64,000 nucleotides of DNA from Pycnococcus provasolii. Lineage: Eukaryota > Chlorophyta > Pseudoscourfieldiophyceae > Pseudoscourfieldiales > Pycnococcaceae. The notes under the pieces are model-generated. The model worked only from the letters and a program-made list of their open reading frames with translations. It did no database searches and had not been told where the DNA came from. Every line of letters begins with the position of its first letter. Position 1 is the stretch's first letter. A program made the position numbers and the translations under genes. The stretch covers positions 620,001 to 684,000 of the forward strand of contig OW568865.1 of NCBI GenBank assembly GCA_938743325.2. Reading direction: 5' to 3'. Positions 27,521 through 37,698 of the stretch are shown here, piece by piece.

Positions 27521-30500
27521 ATGGAGAGACTCGTCGTTATATTCCTCGCCTCTCTCTGCGCGAATGCAGGTGCGGAGGCGGTCGTGTTTGCACGACCTCA
27601 CGCTTCAGCCATGGCAAAAGCCAACTTGGCACCCATACACTATGCAGCTATGCCGCCGTCGGCAAAAGATGACACCAACAAGACGCCGAAAAATTGGATC
27701 ATCAAGTTCCGTCAACCAGACTTGACACCAGTCAACTCAATGATGAAGTCGGCGATAGACGCCACTAACGCACAAGTGCAAACATTGTCAGCAGAGCAAG
27801 ATGCTGCCGCCATTGCCGCTGCCGCTGTGGAAGCGGAGCGCGTCGCCGCGCAACAGGCGGCGAGGGAAGAGGCGGTGCTTCTTGAGCGCATCGAGGCGTT
27901 CTGCGCCGCTGCCGAGGCGAACTTGAATCTTACGACAAACGACCCGATAGACGAGAGCATGTACGCAGGACGCTGCGATCCAGCAACCACCTCTCTGCGC
28001 CGCTGGGGTCTCGTTCCCTTTGAGACGGCACGACCGGGGACGACTGACGTGGAGGCTGTGCGACGCTTGCACGGCCACATCGCCGTGGACGAAGACACGA
28101 ATAAGCAGCATGACATCGAGGCTTCGCATCGGCTCGACGACCTGCCCGGCGGCGGAGTCGACCTTTCGCCAACGCCAGGTCACCTTATGGAAAGGGTCGG
28201 TCCAGATTCAGTTGAGTTTGTTGAGCGCGACCTGATCAGTCACGCGATGGGAGTGGCGAAAGACATACCTGATGACGTTGCCTCAATGCTCTCTTTCTCG
28301 CAGCCAACTTCTGTGAACAGTTCTTCTTCCACAGCAGTACCGTCGCTTGATTTGAATACAACATCAACATCAACGTCAACATCAACAACAACAACGTCAA
28401 CATCAACAGCTGCTGCTGCTGCTGCTAAACCTGAAATCCAGCGAGAAACGCCACAGCTCATCAACCAAGAAAGCGATCTCGGACGCATCGTCACGGATTC
28501 GACATATGGTGGACGGCTCAACCTTCCCGTGTCCTCGCGACGAGGAGCACCAGCACGAGAAGAAAACGGAGAACCGCCAGCTGACCTGTGGGAAGATCCA
28601 GGACTCGTTCCGATCAACGCCACCATGCCGACCGTCGTGTACACGGACTCGAGCGCGCGCGACACTTACGAGGCTGCCGCATCCGATCCCTCGTGGTACT
28701 TCCAGCGCGAGTCTCGTCCCATCAGCCGCCGCGCACCTACCAGCCCGGCGCAAGTGGTGAGCGGCGATGGCGTTGAGGCGATGGCGGCGGCACACCCGAA
28801 CCTGCGCGTTGTCGCCGTGCGTCAGAGTCTCAGCGACGACCTCTGGAGCCTTGACCGCATCGATCAGGACACGCCACATCCGCATCTCGACGGCGTTTAC
28901 GCCTCCCCCGCCACGGGATCTGGCGTTCACCTGTACATTCTCGATACCGGTGTGCGCCGCACGCACACAGACCTCAAGGGACGTATCGGCCGTGGCGTCG
29001 ACTTCATCGACGGCGACAGCAATCCATGGGACAACTATGGCCATGGCACGCACCTCGCGGGAACGTGCGCGGGAACAAAGTTCGGCGTGGCGAAAGGAGC
29101 GACCGTGCACGCCGTTCGCGTTCTCGGCGACGACGGTTCCGGTTCGTGGAGCACCGTACTTCAGGGACTCGAGTGGGTGCACCGCTCGGGCGAGCTGCCA
29201 GGCGTCATCATGCTCAGCCTTGGCGGTGTGCGTTCGTACTCCGTGAATCTTGCCGTGCAGAGCCTGATTGACAAAGGTTTCACGGTCGTGGTCGCAGCTG
29301 GAAACAGTGGGCAGAACAGCTGCGCGTACTCCCCCGCGTCGGTGGCGGAGGCGATCACCGTGGGCAGCATCGGAATGCGAGATGAGCTGAGCTCGTTCTC
29401 CAATTGGGGTCCCTGCGTGGACGTGTTCGCGCCCGGCGAGGATGTTCTCAGCTCGTGGAATCGCGGCGACGCGGATACCAGCCACTCGTCGGGAACGTCG
29501 ATGGCAGCGCCGCACGTGGTCGGTGCCGCGGCACTTTACCTGCAAGATCACCCCAAGGCAACGCCGAGCGAGGTGCACGACGCGGTCGTTGGGAGTGCCA
29601 TCGTCGAGGGAACGATGATTCCAATCCCGCGCGATGAGGAGAGCGCCACACGCCTTGCGATGTCACGCAACGCCGTGCTGAATGTCGCGAAGCTTCCTTG
29701 CGCGACGCGCACGGACTGCATCGTCTCGCCGTGGAGCGACTGGAGCGACACGTGCAAGCCGCATGCAGCCTCCAGCAGTCTTCTGAGCCGCGAGCTCGTG
29801 CCAACGTGCGGTGCGCGCATGCAACGCCGCGATCGGGAAGTACTCGCACCACCACGCTGCGGCGGTGACGTGTGTCCCGCCGCGATGAAGGAGAAGCGAC
29901 GGTGCATGCGTCAAGCGGACCCGTCGTGCCCGCGCACTGGTCGCCTTGCCGCCTTCAACTACCGCAGCGGGCGCTCGTTCGATCTACAGGGCAAGATGGT
30001 TTACTTCATGCCGTACACGAAGGACGCGATGAGCGCATGCGTGACAGATGCGGCGCGCGACCCAACGAGCACCAACGGGCGCGCCTTCGCCGCGCCAGAT
30101 CCGATGGAGTCTGGCATGAAGCTGGACTTCCACTCGGGGCGTGACGAGGTGTCGGTGAACATCACCTCCGCGACGAATGGTGCCGGCATTCCGTTCCTTG
30201 GTAAGAACTATGACGTCCTTCGCGTGGGATTTCGAGGCTACGTCGCATTTGGGAGTGCTGCTGCTGCGACGAGCGACGACGGCGATGGAGACGCTGCCGT
30301 ATTCTCTGGCGACGATGTTTTCTGGCAGGAGAAGGGCGACGGTTGGGAGCGATACAAGCCGCTGTTCACGGGAAGTGCGAAAGTTGCGGCACTCATGTAT
30401 CCGGAGACGCAGGGACCGCAGCCACCTCAGTACGCCGCTTCGTCTAGGGCTGCGCAGACAGGATCTTCCGACGAGAGTGGTTCTGTGTACTTTTCAACGC

Positions 30501-30988
30501 ACCACGATCGCTTCACAATCACGTGGCGAGGTCTGAAGCAGCCGTGCCTCTTCGCCTGGAGTGTTCTCTGCTCTCGTAGCGACGACGGAATCACGGTGCA
30601 GATGCAAATCTTCTACAGCGACAAGGGCACCGGTCGACTCGGCGAGATTCGCACCACGTACGTAAACATTGGCGGTGGCGCCGACGCGCACGGCGTGTTC
30701 CCAGATGCACTCGTTGGCATTGGTCCAGGTGCTGGTGGTAGTGCTGATACGCTTGAATTTCTTCCACGTCGTCGTGGGATGGCGAGCTTGCCCTCTTCCT
30801 GCCCTGCAGGCCACTACTTCGACACAGCGGGAGGAGCTGTTTCACGGTCCGCGCCAGAGCAGACACCACCGGCAAAGGACACGACGACGTCGACGGAAGC
30901 AGGTTCTGCTTCATCCTCCATCCGAACTCGGATGTTCGCTCAGCCACGGTCAGCTACTGCGAGTCAACGAGGATTCTGGCGAGGATGA
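27521..30988 (+). CDS. Secreted subtilisin-like serine protease (S8, proteinase K type) with TSP1-like and C-terminal beta domains
   Basis: I use the ATG at 27521 (1155 residues), which opens a signal peptide (MERLVVIFLASLCANAGAEA). A long, Ala/Ser/Thr-rich pro-region (about 30-440) precedes the protease. The triad is Asp475 (LYILDTGV), His508 (YGHGTHLAGT) and Ser660 (SSGTSMAAPH), with the oxyanion Asn in VAAGNSGQ. Spacing and GVAKGA/VHAVRVL fit the proteinase K branch. After about residue 735 is a TSP1-like segment (SPWSDWSDTC, Cys-rich). The rest (about 800-1100) is beta-rich and recalls NIDO-type extracellular domains: YDVLRVGFRGYVAFG and FTITWRGLKQP. It is probably a matrix or defence protease. 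Confidence 0.88.
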   Translation: MERLVVIFLASLCANAGAEAVVFARPHASAMAKANLAPIHYAAMPPSAKDDTNKTPKNWIIKFRQPDLTPVNSMMKSAIDATNAQVQTLSAEQDAAAIAAAAVEAERVAAQQAAREEAVLLERIEAFCAAAEANLNLTTNDPIDESMYAGRCDPATTSLRRWGLVPFETARPGTTDVEAVRRLHGHIAVDEDTNKQHDIEASHRLDDLPGGGVDLSPTPGHLMERVGPDSVEFVERDLISHAMGVAKDIPDDVASMLSFSQPTSVNSSSSTAVPSLDLNTTSTSTSTSTTTTSTSTAAAAAAKPEIQRETPQLINQESDLGRIVTDSTYGGRLNLPVSSRRGAPAREENGEPPADLWEDPGLVPINATMPTVVYTDSSARDTYEAAASDPSWYFQRESRPISRRAPTSPAQVVSGDGVEAMAAAHPNLRVVAVRQSLSDDLWSLDRIDQDTPHPHLDGVYASPATGSGVHLYILDTGVRRTHTDLKGRIGRGVDFIDGDSNPWDNYGHGTHLAGTCAGTKFGVAKGATVHAVRVLGDDGSGSWSTVLQGLEWVHRSGELPGVIMLSLGGVRSYSVNLAVQSLIDKGFTVVVAAGNSGQNSCAYSPASVAEAITVGSIGMRDELSSFSNWGPCVDVFAPGEDVLSSWNRGDADTSHSSGTSMAAPHVVGAAALYLQDHPKATPSEVHDAVVGSAIVEGTMIPIPRDEESATRLAMSRNAVLNVAKLPCATRTDCIVSPWSDWSDTCKPHAASSSLLSRELVPTCGARMQRRDREVLAPPRCGGDVCPAAMKEKRRCMRQADPSCPRTGRLAAFNYRSGRSFDLQGKMVYFMPYTKDAMSACVTDAARDPTSTNGRAFAAPDPMESGMKLDFHSGRDEVSVNITSATNGAGIPFLGKNYDVLRVGFRGYVAFGSAAAATSDDGDGDAAVFSGDDVFWQEKGDGWERYKPLFTGSAKVAALMYPETQGPQPPQYAASSRAAQTGSSDESGSVYFSTHHDRFTITWRGLKQPCLFAWSVLCSRSDDGITVQMQIFYSDKGTGRLGEIRTTYVNIGGGADAHGVFPDALVGIGPGAGGSADTLEFLPRRRGMASLPSSCPAGHYFDTAGGAVSRSAPEQTPPAKDTTTSTEAGSASSSIRTRMFAQPRSATASQRGFWRG

Positions 30989-31127
30989 GGTTTCAACGCA
31001 ATTTTTTTTTCCCTTTGCTTCGTTATGTTTGTTGTGTGGTTCTTGTAATAGACAGGCGAAGTAAAATCATCTTGGAATCCAAAAACAATCTTTACTCATT
31101 TTGGAAATATTTGAAACAATAACTTAA

Positions 31128-32261
31128 TCACCTCCATACAATGCTGGAGTTTGTGGCGTTCGAGTTGATTAAGCCACCAGCATTTCCCTTCCCTGTACGC
31201 ACGCGAGCACTTGCTGTGGTCGTGGTGGTGGTCGTGGAGGTGATGTGACGGTGATCGTCGTCGAGCTTGGTCTTTCGCGTCGGGCGGGACAGCAGCGTGA
31301 CGTTCTCCTTGTTGTGTGCCGACGCCGGTCGCAGCGGGCTGACGACGGACACGGCGTCGTCGCGCGACTGCGGTGCCAATTTCCCCTCTGCTTCCGTCGT
31401 CGGCGAGATGCGTCTCTTTAAACGAGCGTACCGCACGTACAGTGGTCTCAGCGCCTCCTTTTCCGCCTTCTGCGCGCGTCTTCCGTACGCCTCCTCGAAC
31501 GCGTTGTCGAGCGCCTTGAGCCACCTCTTCATTGCGCGTTTTTCCGTCGACGCCGTCTGCGCGTCGAGTTGCGCGACGGGAACGCGGCTGGTAAGAGATC
31601 TCAGCTCAGCGGCAGCCGCGTGGGCGTAGAAGTCGTTCGCACCGACGGCGACCGTGGCGGGACCAGATCCTGTTACGATGGTCGTGGTACTCTTTATAGT
31701 TTGCTGCTGCTGCTGCTGCTGCTGATATGTTGTGTTGTATGAATTGTCGTCGTCGCCGTCGTTCGAGGCGAGGAAGGGCTGCTGCTGCTGATAATGAACT
31801 TCCGACGGGTCGACGGCGTCGTAGAACGCCTCAACCTCGTGTTGCTCCGAGTCTCTCTGTGCTTCAGGGAACTCCTCCTCCTTCCCTTCTTCTTCTTCTT
31901 CTCCTGCTCCTCCTCCTCCTGTGTGATATGCTGAAGAATATGCACCACCACCTGCCCCCTGTGTTTGCAGTTGCGGTTGCAAAACGCCACCCAAAGGAAC
32001 GGCAGCAGATGAAGCACTTCGTAAGAACGCGGACACGACATCCCTCAACAGTACATCCGCGATAACTTCCACATCATCATTCCCTAAAGGTAAAGGTAAT
32101 CCTACCCCCACACCTCCAGGGGTGGCACCACCATGAGAATGACCATGAGCACCACCACCAGACCACAAGCTGCCACCACCACACTGCTCCAAGGGCTGTG
32201 ACTCCATGTCTAAGAACGACATTAGGAACGCGGATGAAGACGATGAGGATGAAGACGCCAT
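31128..32261 (-). CDS. FAM13-like domain protein, low-complexity N-terminus
   Basis: A 377-residue protein. The first about 230 residues are disordered: Gly/His-rich, Glu runs, and Gln runs coded by CAG repeats. The only conserved part is about 240-285: a Lys/Arg-rich helix KRWLKALDNAFEEAYGR followed by EKEALRPLYVRYARLKRRI. This matches the FAM13A-type helical motif (acidic pair before a LYxRYxxLK core) found in FAM13 and some centrosome or Rho-regulating proteins. No RhoGAP domain is present. Function is open. It is convergent with the subtilase gene (139 bp between stops). Confidence 0.6.
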   Translation of the reverse strand: MASSSSSSSSAFLMSFLDMESQPLEQCGGGSLWSGGGAHGHSHGGATPGGVGVGLPLPLGNDDVEVIADVLLRDVVSAFLRSASSAAVPLGGVLQPQLQTQGAGGGAYSSAYHTGGGGAGEEEEEGKEEEFPEAQRDSEQHEVEAFYDAVDPSEVHYQQQQPFLASNDGDDDNSYNTTYQQQQQQQQTIKSTTTIVTGSGPATVAVGANDFYAHAAAAELRSLTSRVPVAQLDAQTASTEKRAMKRWLKALDNAFEEAYGRRAQKAEKEALRPLYVRYARLKRRISPTTEAEGKLAPQSRDDAVSVVSPLRPASAHNKENVTLLSRPTRKTKLDDDHRHITSTTTTTTTASARVRTGKGNAGGLINSNATNSSIVWR

Positions 32262-32673
32262 GGATTTTCAGAGAAAAATAAACTAAAATATAAAATAAAA
32301 TGGGAAAGTTTAGGTGGAATGAAACTACCGGGTAAGGACGAAGCAGGTCCCGAGGTCCCTCGGGGTCCGGGGAAGTATATTTTGAAAACTTCCCCGGAGG
32401 AACTTCCAACGGTCACATCCACCTGTCAGGGGCCCCCTCGGTCAACCATTTTGCATTGGCATTGCATTTAGGGGTTTTGGGATCAGTACCAGTTTCATTT
32501 ATTTTAGGGGTTGGGGGAAACTACCTTAAAGGGGAAGGTGCCAACAGTACGGGAATGTTTCCGCCCGTACCATCGATGCTCGCGACCAATTCAGTTCACC
32601 TGTCAATTAATTACACACATGAAAGTGCTATCATTCTTTCTTTGCCCTATCAAAGCAAGCAAGTAAGTACACC
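32262..32673. other. Divergent promoter region with TTAGGGG-like motifs
   Basis: A 412-bp gap between divergent genes. TTTAGGGGTTTTGG-like motifs lie at about 32467-32480 and 32503-32518. A short inverted-repeat pair (ACTTCCCCGGAGGAACTTCC) is near 32388-32410. Nothing coding is recognised. Confidence 0.4.
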
Positions 32674-33990
32674 ATGCCCGTCACCACCATCACGCTGCCT
32701 CCCGCGTACTCCATGCCGGCTCCCGAAATCAACACGCCTCAAAGCGACAACAACAATGGCAGTGATCCTCACATGCGCCCTCGGCGTCAAACATCGACCA
32801 TCAGGCGTGTGATCCCTACGGCGGATGCGAATGCGAAGGTCGTCATCGTCGAGGAGGCGAAGGGCGTGAAGACGGTGGACCTGTCGCCATTCTTCGTCGT
32901 CGATGAGAGTGAGGACAACGAGAAAGACAAGGCTCGCGTGGCGGCTGAGCTCGCCGAGTCGTGGGAAGCTTCGGGCACGTTCCTCGTGAAGGTGAGTGAT
33001 GAAGACAAGGCGATTCTGCAGAATGCCATCAAGGTGGGTCACGACTTCTTCTCGCTTCCTCTTGACGAGAAACTCAAGATCAACCAGCTGCATGTACCTT
33101 TGGAAGATCTTGCTACAGTCGTTCGCGGCTACGTCCCGAACAACAAGGAAAGTGCCGCGGCGATCTGTGGCAGACCCAAAGCCAGCCCAGATCAAGCGGA
33201 GAAATTCTCCTGGATGAACCCGGCGACGCTAGATCTGCTCGCGCACGTGATGGATCATACGAAGGGTGACGAGGATGCCCTCAAGCTCGAACGTGCGATC
33301 CTCCGTCCGAATCGATTCTACGACACACAGATGGAGAAGGTGCTGCTCGAGTACACGCGTCTGATGGGCAAGCTATCGAATGCGACGATGCGTGCAGTCT
33401 CGCTGGCAATGAATCTCGGCGAGTACAAGCTGCTCGACATCGTAAGCCCTGCATCGCGTACGCCGAACGTCAACAGCCGCCTTCTCGAGTATCCCGCGAC
33501 ATCCTCCGCCGCCTCGTCAACGAGCACAGCACGCTTACAAGGACACTCGGACGGATCGATCGTCACGCTCAATTACCGCCCTCATGACGACCCAGCTCTC
33601 GGCGGTGGCCTGCAGATCCTTCAAGACGGCGCATGGCGTGCAGTACCGGCGACGGGCGACGACGCGATTGTGGTGCATCCCGGAGACGTGCTCGAGTGGA
33701 TGAGCGATGGTCAGTTCCCGGGGCTCTTCCACCGTGTCGGACAGATGTCGGAAGGTGCGCCGCATCGCAATTCCATTTCGACGTTTGTGTTTCCGTCGAT
33801 GGACTTCGATGTGAAGATCCTCAATGGCGACGAAAACAACGGCGGGCAAACGTACAAGAGCATGCGCTTCAGCAAGTGGGCGAAGGACAAGTTTGATGCG
33901 ATTGCCGGTGGTCAGCAGCTCGACCGTCTTGAATCGTTTGACGACCACTATACCATTTTCGGAATGGAACTGGTCCCTGCCCCTAAATAG
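32674..33990 (+). CDS. 2-oxoglutarate/Fe(II) dioxygenase, isopenicillin-N-synthase-like
   Basis: A 438-residue protein with both parts of the family: an N-terminal DIOX_N-like region (about 65-130; LAESWEASGTFLVKV and HDFFSLPLDEKLKIN) and the C-terminal double-stranded beta-helix. The Fe(II) ligands are His291 and Asp293 (QGHSDGS) and His353 (LFHRVG). The 2-oxoglutarate contact is Arg365-x-Ser367. All catalytic residues are intact. Plant relatives modify flavonoids, gibberellins and other small molecules; the substrate here is unknown. The first about 40 residues are Pro/Thr-rich and may be disordered. Confidence 0.87.
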   Translation: MPVTTITLPPAYSMPAPEINTPQSDNNNGSDPHMRPRRQTSTIRRVIPTADANAKVVIVEEAKGVKTVDLSPFFVVDESEDNEKDKARVAAELAESWEASGTFLVKVSDEDKAILQNAIKVGHDFFSLPLDEKLKINQLHVPLEDLATVVRGYVPNNKESAAAICGRPKASPDQAEKFSWMNPATLDLLAHVMDHTKGDEDALKLERAILRPNRFYDTQMEKVLLEYTRLMGKLSNATMRAVSLAMNLGEYKLLDIVSPASRTPNVNSRLLEYPATSSAASSTSTARLQGHSDGSIVTLNYRPHDDPALGGGLQILQDGAWRAVPATGDDAIVVHPGDVLEWMSDGQFPGLFHRVGQMSEGAPHRNSISTFVFPSMDFDVKILNGDENNGGQTYKSMRFSKWAKDKFDAIAGGQQLDRLESFDDHYTIFGMELVPAPK

Positions 33991-34191
33991 TGCCTGCTTT
34001 TAGGAATTATTACTATGAGTATAAAATTGGTGAAAAAACACACACACAAAAAAACAAATTTCGGGCTTGGGGTTCGGAGGTTTCAAGCAAGTGCTGCCCT
34101 CCGATCTCCACGTCAGCACATGTATTTGATATTTCTGTTCGATCATTTTTCTTTTTTTTTTTTTAGTTTTTTTTTGCTTCAAAAAAGAATC

Positions 34192-36027
34192 ATGTCCTCT
34201 TCCGGTCTTTCTTCGTTTGGACTAGCGGGACTGCGACGTGGTGGTGGTGGTGGTGGTGGTGGTAGTGGTGGTGGTGACAATGCCGCCACCCCAAGTAGTG
34301 CTGCAACTCCTCCTCCTTCTACTACGTCGCAGCAACAGCAGTCGTCGTCGATGATGATGATGTCGGGAGGAGGAGGAGATGCGACGCAGTCGAAGTGGCG
34401 ATTTCGCATGATGTCACCAACAGCTTCACGCAAAAACTCCAAAGAAGAAGAAGACAAAAAGAAAAAGCTAGGCGATGATGCTGCTACTACTCTCTTGAAG
34501 AGCGATTCGCTCGGCCTGCCGAATCCTGACGACCACACGTGCCTCGGTCCCGAGTGCTTTGGCAACGTTGTGATTGACGATGACATCGTCGAAGACGTGA
34601 TCAAGAAGAAGGACGGCGCGCAGGTAATGTACAGGAAGCTGCGCGCCGCGGTGCGCGCGCGCGATGCAGAACAAACGGAATATCTTCAAGCGTTTGACGA
34701 AATCACTCGCGACCTGCTTCCCGTGTTCGAGAAAGAACCTCACTACGCGGCTGTACTAGAGACGATCGCGGAGCCGGAACAGTGCCACATATTTCGCGTG
34801 TCGTGGCTTGACGACAACGGGAGGCAGCAGGTGAATCGCGGATACCGCGTGCAGTTCTCATCCGCACTTGGGCCATACAAAGGCGGATTGCGTTTCCATC
34901 CCACGGTCAATCTCAGCATCTGCAAGTTCCTCGGCTTCGAGCAAATCTTTAAGAACGCGCTGACAGGCTTGCCGATTGGCGGTGGCAAGGGAGGGAGCGA
35001 CTTCGATCCAAAGGGACGGAGCGACGCCGAGATCCTTCGATTCTGTCAGTCAATGGCAATCGCCCTTACCCACCACATTGGACCAAATGTGGATGTGCCA
35101 GCTGGCGATATCGGCGTCGGCGCGAGGGAGATTGGTTACATGTATGGACAATACAAGCGCATCACACGTTCGTTCGAAGGTGCTTTCACTGGCAAAGATC
35201 CGAAGTGGGGAGGTAGCCTCCTCCGCCCCGAAGCGACAGGCTACGGTGTCGTGTACTTTGCAAAGTGCATGCTGGCAAAAAAGTCTATGACTATGCAAGA
35301 CATGCGCTGCGTCGTCTCAGGATCTGGAAACGTCGCCATCTACTGCGTCGAGAAGCTCCTTGAGCTAGGAGCTCACGTTCTCACTATGTCGGACAGCACT
35401 GGTTTCCTTTACGTGCCCGATGGATTCACGAAGGAGCTTGTGGACATCGTGCGAGCCATCAAAATGACGCGAGGCCGTAGCTTGCGGGAGGTGTTGGACT
35501 GCGGGTGTGTCGGATTCCAAAGCGTCGAGTTTCACGACGACGATACAAACATCAACGAGTCCACCCATCATCATCCGCATCGAAAACGACCATGGGGGTT
35601 CGTGCAGGATGTCGACCTCGTGTTCCCGTGCGCGACACAAAACGAGATCGACGCTGAGGATGCTTCTGCAATCATTAGTAGCATGAGAATGCACGGTGCT
35701 CGCTGCGTGGTCGAAGGGGCGAACATGCCTAGCACGATTGCCGCGGTGGAGGAGTTCGAACGAGCAAATGTCGCGTTCGGGCCGAGCAAGGCTGCAAACG
35801 CCGGCGGAGTTGCGGTTAGCGCGCTGGAGATGGCTCAAAACTCCATGCGTATGCAGTGGACGAGGGAGGAGGTGGACGAGAAGCTCGTCGGGATTATGAA
35901 TCGCATTTTCGCGACGTGCGACGACACGGCAAGGGAGTGGGGTATGCCTGGCTTGTATCGCGTCGGCGCGAACATCGCGGCATTTTTGAAGGTGGCGAAC
36001 AGCGTCGTCGAGCAAGGCGTTGTGTGA
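34192..36027 (+). CDS. GDH: NADP-type glutamate dehydrogenase
   Basis: The same frame is open from 34015, but I choose the ATG at 34192 because the codons before it are a T-rich, pyrimidine-type leader. The product is 611 residues. A Gly/Ser/poly-Gln leader (about 1-85) may hold a targeting signal. The catalytic core starts near 140. KGGLRFHPTVNLS and GLPIGGGKGGSDFDPKG carry the substrate lysines, VPAGDIGVGAREIGYM follows, and the cofactor domain has VVSGSGNVAIY. The C-terminal GANMPS is typical of the hexameric, bacterial/fungal/algal NADP enzymes that make glutamate from ammonium and 2-oxoglutarate. A His-rich insert (about 515-528) is unusual. Confidence 0.93.
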   Translation: MSSSGLSSFGLAGLRRGGGGGGGGSGGGDNAATPSSAATPPPSTTSQQQQSSSMMMMSGGGGDATQSKWRFRMMSPTASRKNSKEEEDKKKKLGDDAATTLLKSDSLGLPNPDDHTCLGPECFGNVVIDDDIVEDVIKKKDGAQVMYRKLRAAVRARDAEQTEYLQAFDEITRDLLPVFEKEPHYAAVLETIAEPEQCHIFRVSWLDDNGRQQVNRGYRVQFSSALGPYKGGLRFHPTVNLSICKFLGFEQIFKNALTGLPIGGGKGGSDFDPKGRSDAEILRFCQSMAIALTHHIGPNVDVPAGDIGVGAREIGYMYGQYKRITRSFEGAFTGKDPKWGGSLLRPEATGYGVVYFAKCMLAKKSMTMQDMRCVVSGSGNVAIYCVEKLLELGAHVLTMSDSTGFLYVPDGFTKELVDIVRAIKMTRGRSLREVLDCGCVGFQSVEFHDDDTNINESTHHHPHRKRPWGFVQDVDLVFPCATQNEIDAEDASAIISSMRMHGARCVVEGANMPSTIAAVEEFERANVAFGPSKAANAGGVAVSALEMAQNSMRMQWTREEVDEKLVGIMNRIFATCDDTAREWGMPGLYRVGANIAAFLKVANSVVEQGVV

Positions 36028-36128
36028 CCAGTCAGTGAAGCAATCTTGAATGAAGAGTATGTACACGTGACCCAGTGCGTCTGTCTGTGCGTGTAAGGAA
36101 TAAACTGAACCAAGCAAGAGGCAAGAGC

Positions 36129-36358
36129 CATGTGTAGCGGCCACCTAAGGTAGGTGGCCCCAGGCCGGTCTGGCTGGCCTGGGGCCGTTCCTGCATGCCC
36201 CAGACCCTCTCTCCACCCAGGCAAAGCCCCAGACCCTCTCTCCACCCAGGCACGGCCCCAGACCTTATCTCCACCCAGGCACGGCCCCACAGCGTCGCCA
36301 TTCTCAGGCGCGGACTCACGCGGACTCACAGCGACGGCGGTTCAGGGCGCAGCCTCAC
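36129..36358 (+). repeat. Left terminal inverted repeat of the 1.8-kb element
   Basis: This arm pairs with 37699-37928. It includes the palindromic motif CAGGCCGGTCTGGCTGGCCTG and three tandem CCCAGACC... units. Confidence 0.85.
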
Positions 36359-36447
36359 AACGACGGCGGTTCAGGGCGCAGCCTCACAGCGACGGCGGTT
36401 CAGGGCGCAGCCTCACAGCGACGGCGGTTCAGGGCGCAGCCTCAGCA
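36332..36447. repeat. 29-bp tandem repeat, four copies
   Basis: Units beginning CGACGGCGGTTCAGGGCGC recur every 29 bp from 36332. The right terminal repeat has only one copy, so the left arm has expanded. Confidence 0.88.
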
Positions 36448-36539
36448 GTTGGCGGCGCGCAAGAAGGTGTGGAAACGCTGCAATGGAGGGGAGAGGAAGA
36501 GACATCATTAGTGTAGACAAACACGTTTTTTCCACACTA

Positions 36540-37479
36540 ATGATGGCGGGCGCCAACCTTCCCTTACTGCCAGAAACTCTGAGCGACGTTGTCGCCGCCG
36601 AGCTCCCGTCGGGTGATGATGCCGGAGCATCAAGTGCTCCGGCTCATCACACGGCGCCGGAGTGGTTCGGAGCTTACAGGGATGGTGGATGCGACAAGCA
36701 CTACATGCCTACTGATGGAGCTTTGGGGAAACACTATGTCGCCATGGTGAAACACGACGCGATGAAGCAAAGAACGAAAGGGGCGGGTGGATACATACCT
36801 AACGACCTATGTATACGCTTTCGAGAAGTTGATGGGAGGCGCCGCGGGCGCGGGCACAACGGCTGCAATCACCGTGGAGGAATACAAGAAACGAGAAAAG
36901 TGGGACAAGAAAACAAAGTGTTGGGCGTTGCAAACACTGCAAACGACAACCGCCCACTACGTCACTGGAGATGACGACGACGAAGAACAAGACAACAACG
37001 CTAGTGGTGGCGACGCCGCCATTGCTGGACAGCTGCTGCTTGGGAATGGGCAGACTCCTGAGGGAGGGCGGACTCCTGAGGGAGGGCAGACTCCTGAGGG
37101 AGGGCAGCTAGCACGGGCGAGCACTGGGAAAGCTCTTTGCCAGACAGTAGTAGGAGTTCACACAGTGATGGTTGAAAAAACATCGGAGAAAATCATCGTG
37201 CCACTAGCGGAGCTAGAGGCGGTGGTGTACCACATACACCAACGCCGTGTCTCCCATAGGGGACGTGGGAAAATGGAGGATATTGTATTCGGAGGAAAAG
37301 GAAAAAAACACGATCACCATCACGACGTCGTGCTGCCGCGCAATCGAGCTGCGGTTGACACCCTCCTCGACGAGCCTGAGCAGGGCGAGGTCACCCACCT
37401 CAAGCGCGTTGATGCTAGCGAGCGCACGCTGCGCGCGCCTCTCCACGCCCGCGATGTATGCAAGTTGGTTCACTCTTGA
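36540..37479 (+). pseudogene. Frameshifted element-internal ORF
   Basis: Two overlapping + frames look like one coding sequence with a register change near 36780-36790. The first starts at the ATG at 36540 and gives a plausible N-terminal half (PETLSDVVAAELPSGDDAG). The second takes over with YVYAFEKLMGG and EEYKKREKWDKKTKCWALQ, a helical stretch loosely reminiscent of gag-like proteins of copia elements. The second half is low-complexity and has TPEGG repeats. A frameshift mutation or a very short intron could explain the break. No enzyme motif was found. Confidence 0.4.
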
Positions 37480-37572
37480 CTCCTCCCTGAAAATGCGGAA
37501 GTGCTCCGGTGTAACCTCGCCTACGTGCAATGTTGGCAGAGGCGGTGGCGGCGGCGGAACGTCGGGTGCCAT
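37213..37572 (-). CDS. Element-internal - strand ORF, 119 residues
   Basis: From the ATG at 37572: a Pro-rich start, then a helical segment (VGEVTPEHFRIFREESRVN and ERRAQRALASINALEVGDL) with codon use more gene-like than the opposing frame. No family recognised. The frame overlaps the end of the + strand ORF of the same element, so at most one of the two is functional over 37213-37479. Confidence 0.35.
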   Translation of the reverse strand: MAPDVPPPPPPLPTLHVGEVTPEHFRIFREESRVNQLAYIAGVERRAQRALASINALEVGDLALLRLVEEGVNRSSIARQHDVVMVIVFFSFSSEYNILHFPTSPMGDTALVYVVHHRL

Positions 37573-37698
37573 GGCCAGTAGAGTGTGGGTGGTGTGATTC
37601 GACCACCCACAAGGCGGGAAACTCTGCACTCGACGACGGTATGAGGCATAGCCTCAGCTCCAATATACGCCAAGGCTGTGCCCCGTTAGCAGAAGAAC

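Noticed and set aside
28403-29578. 391-residue - strand ORF
   Set aside because: Antisense to the subtilase catalytic domain.
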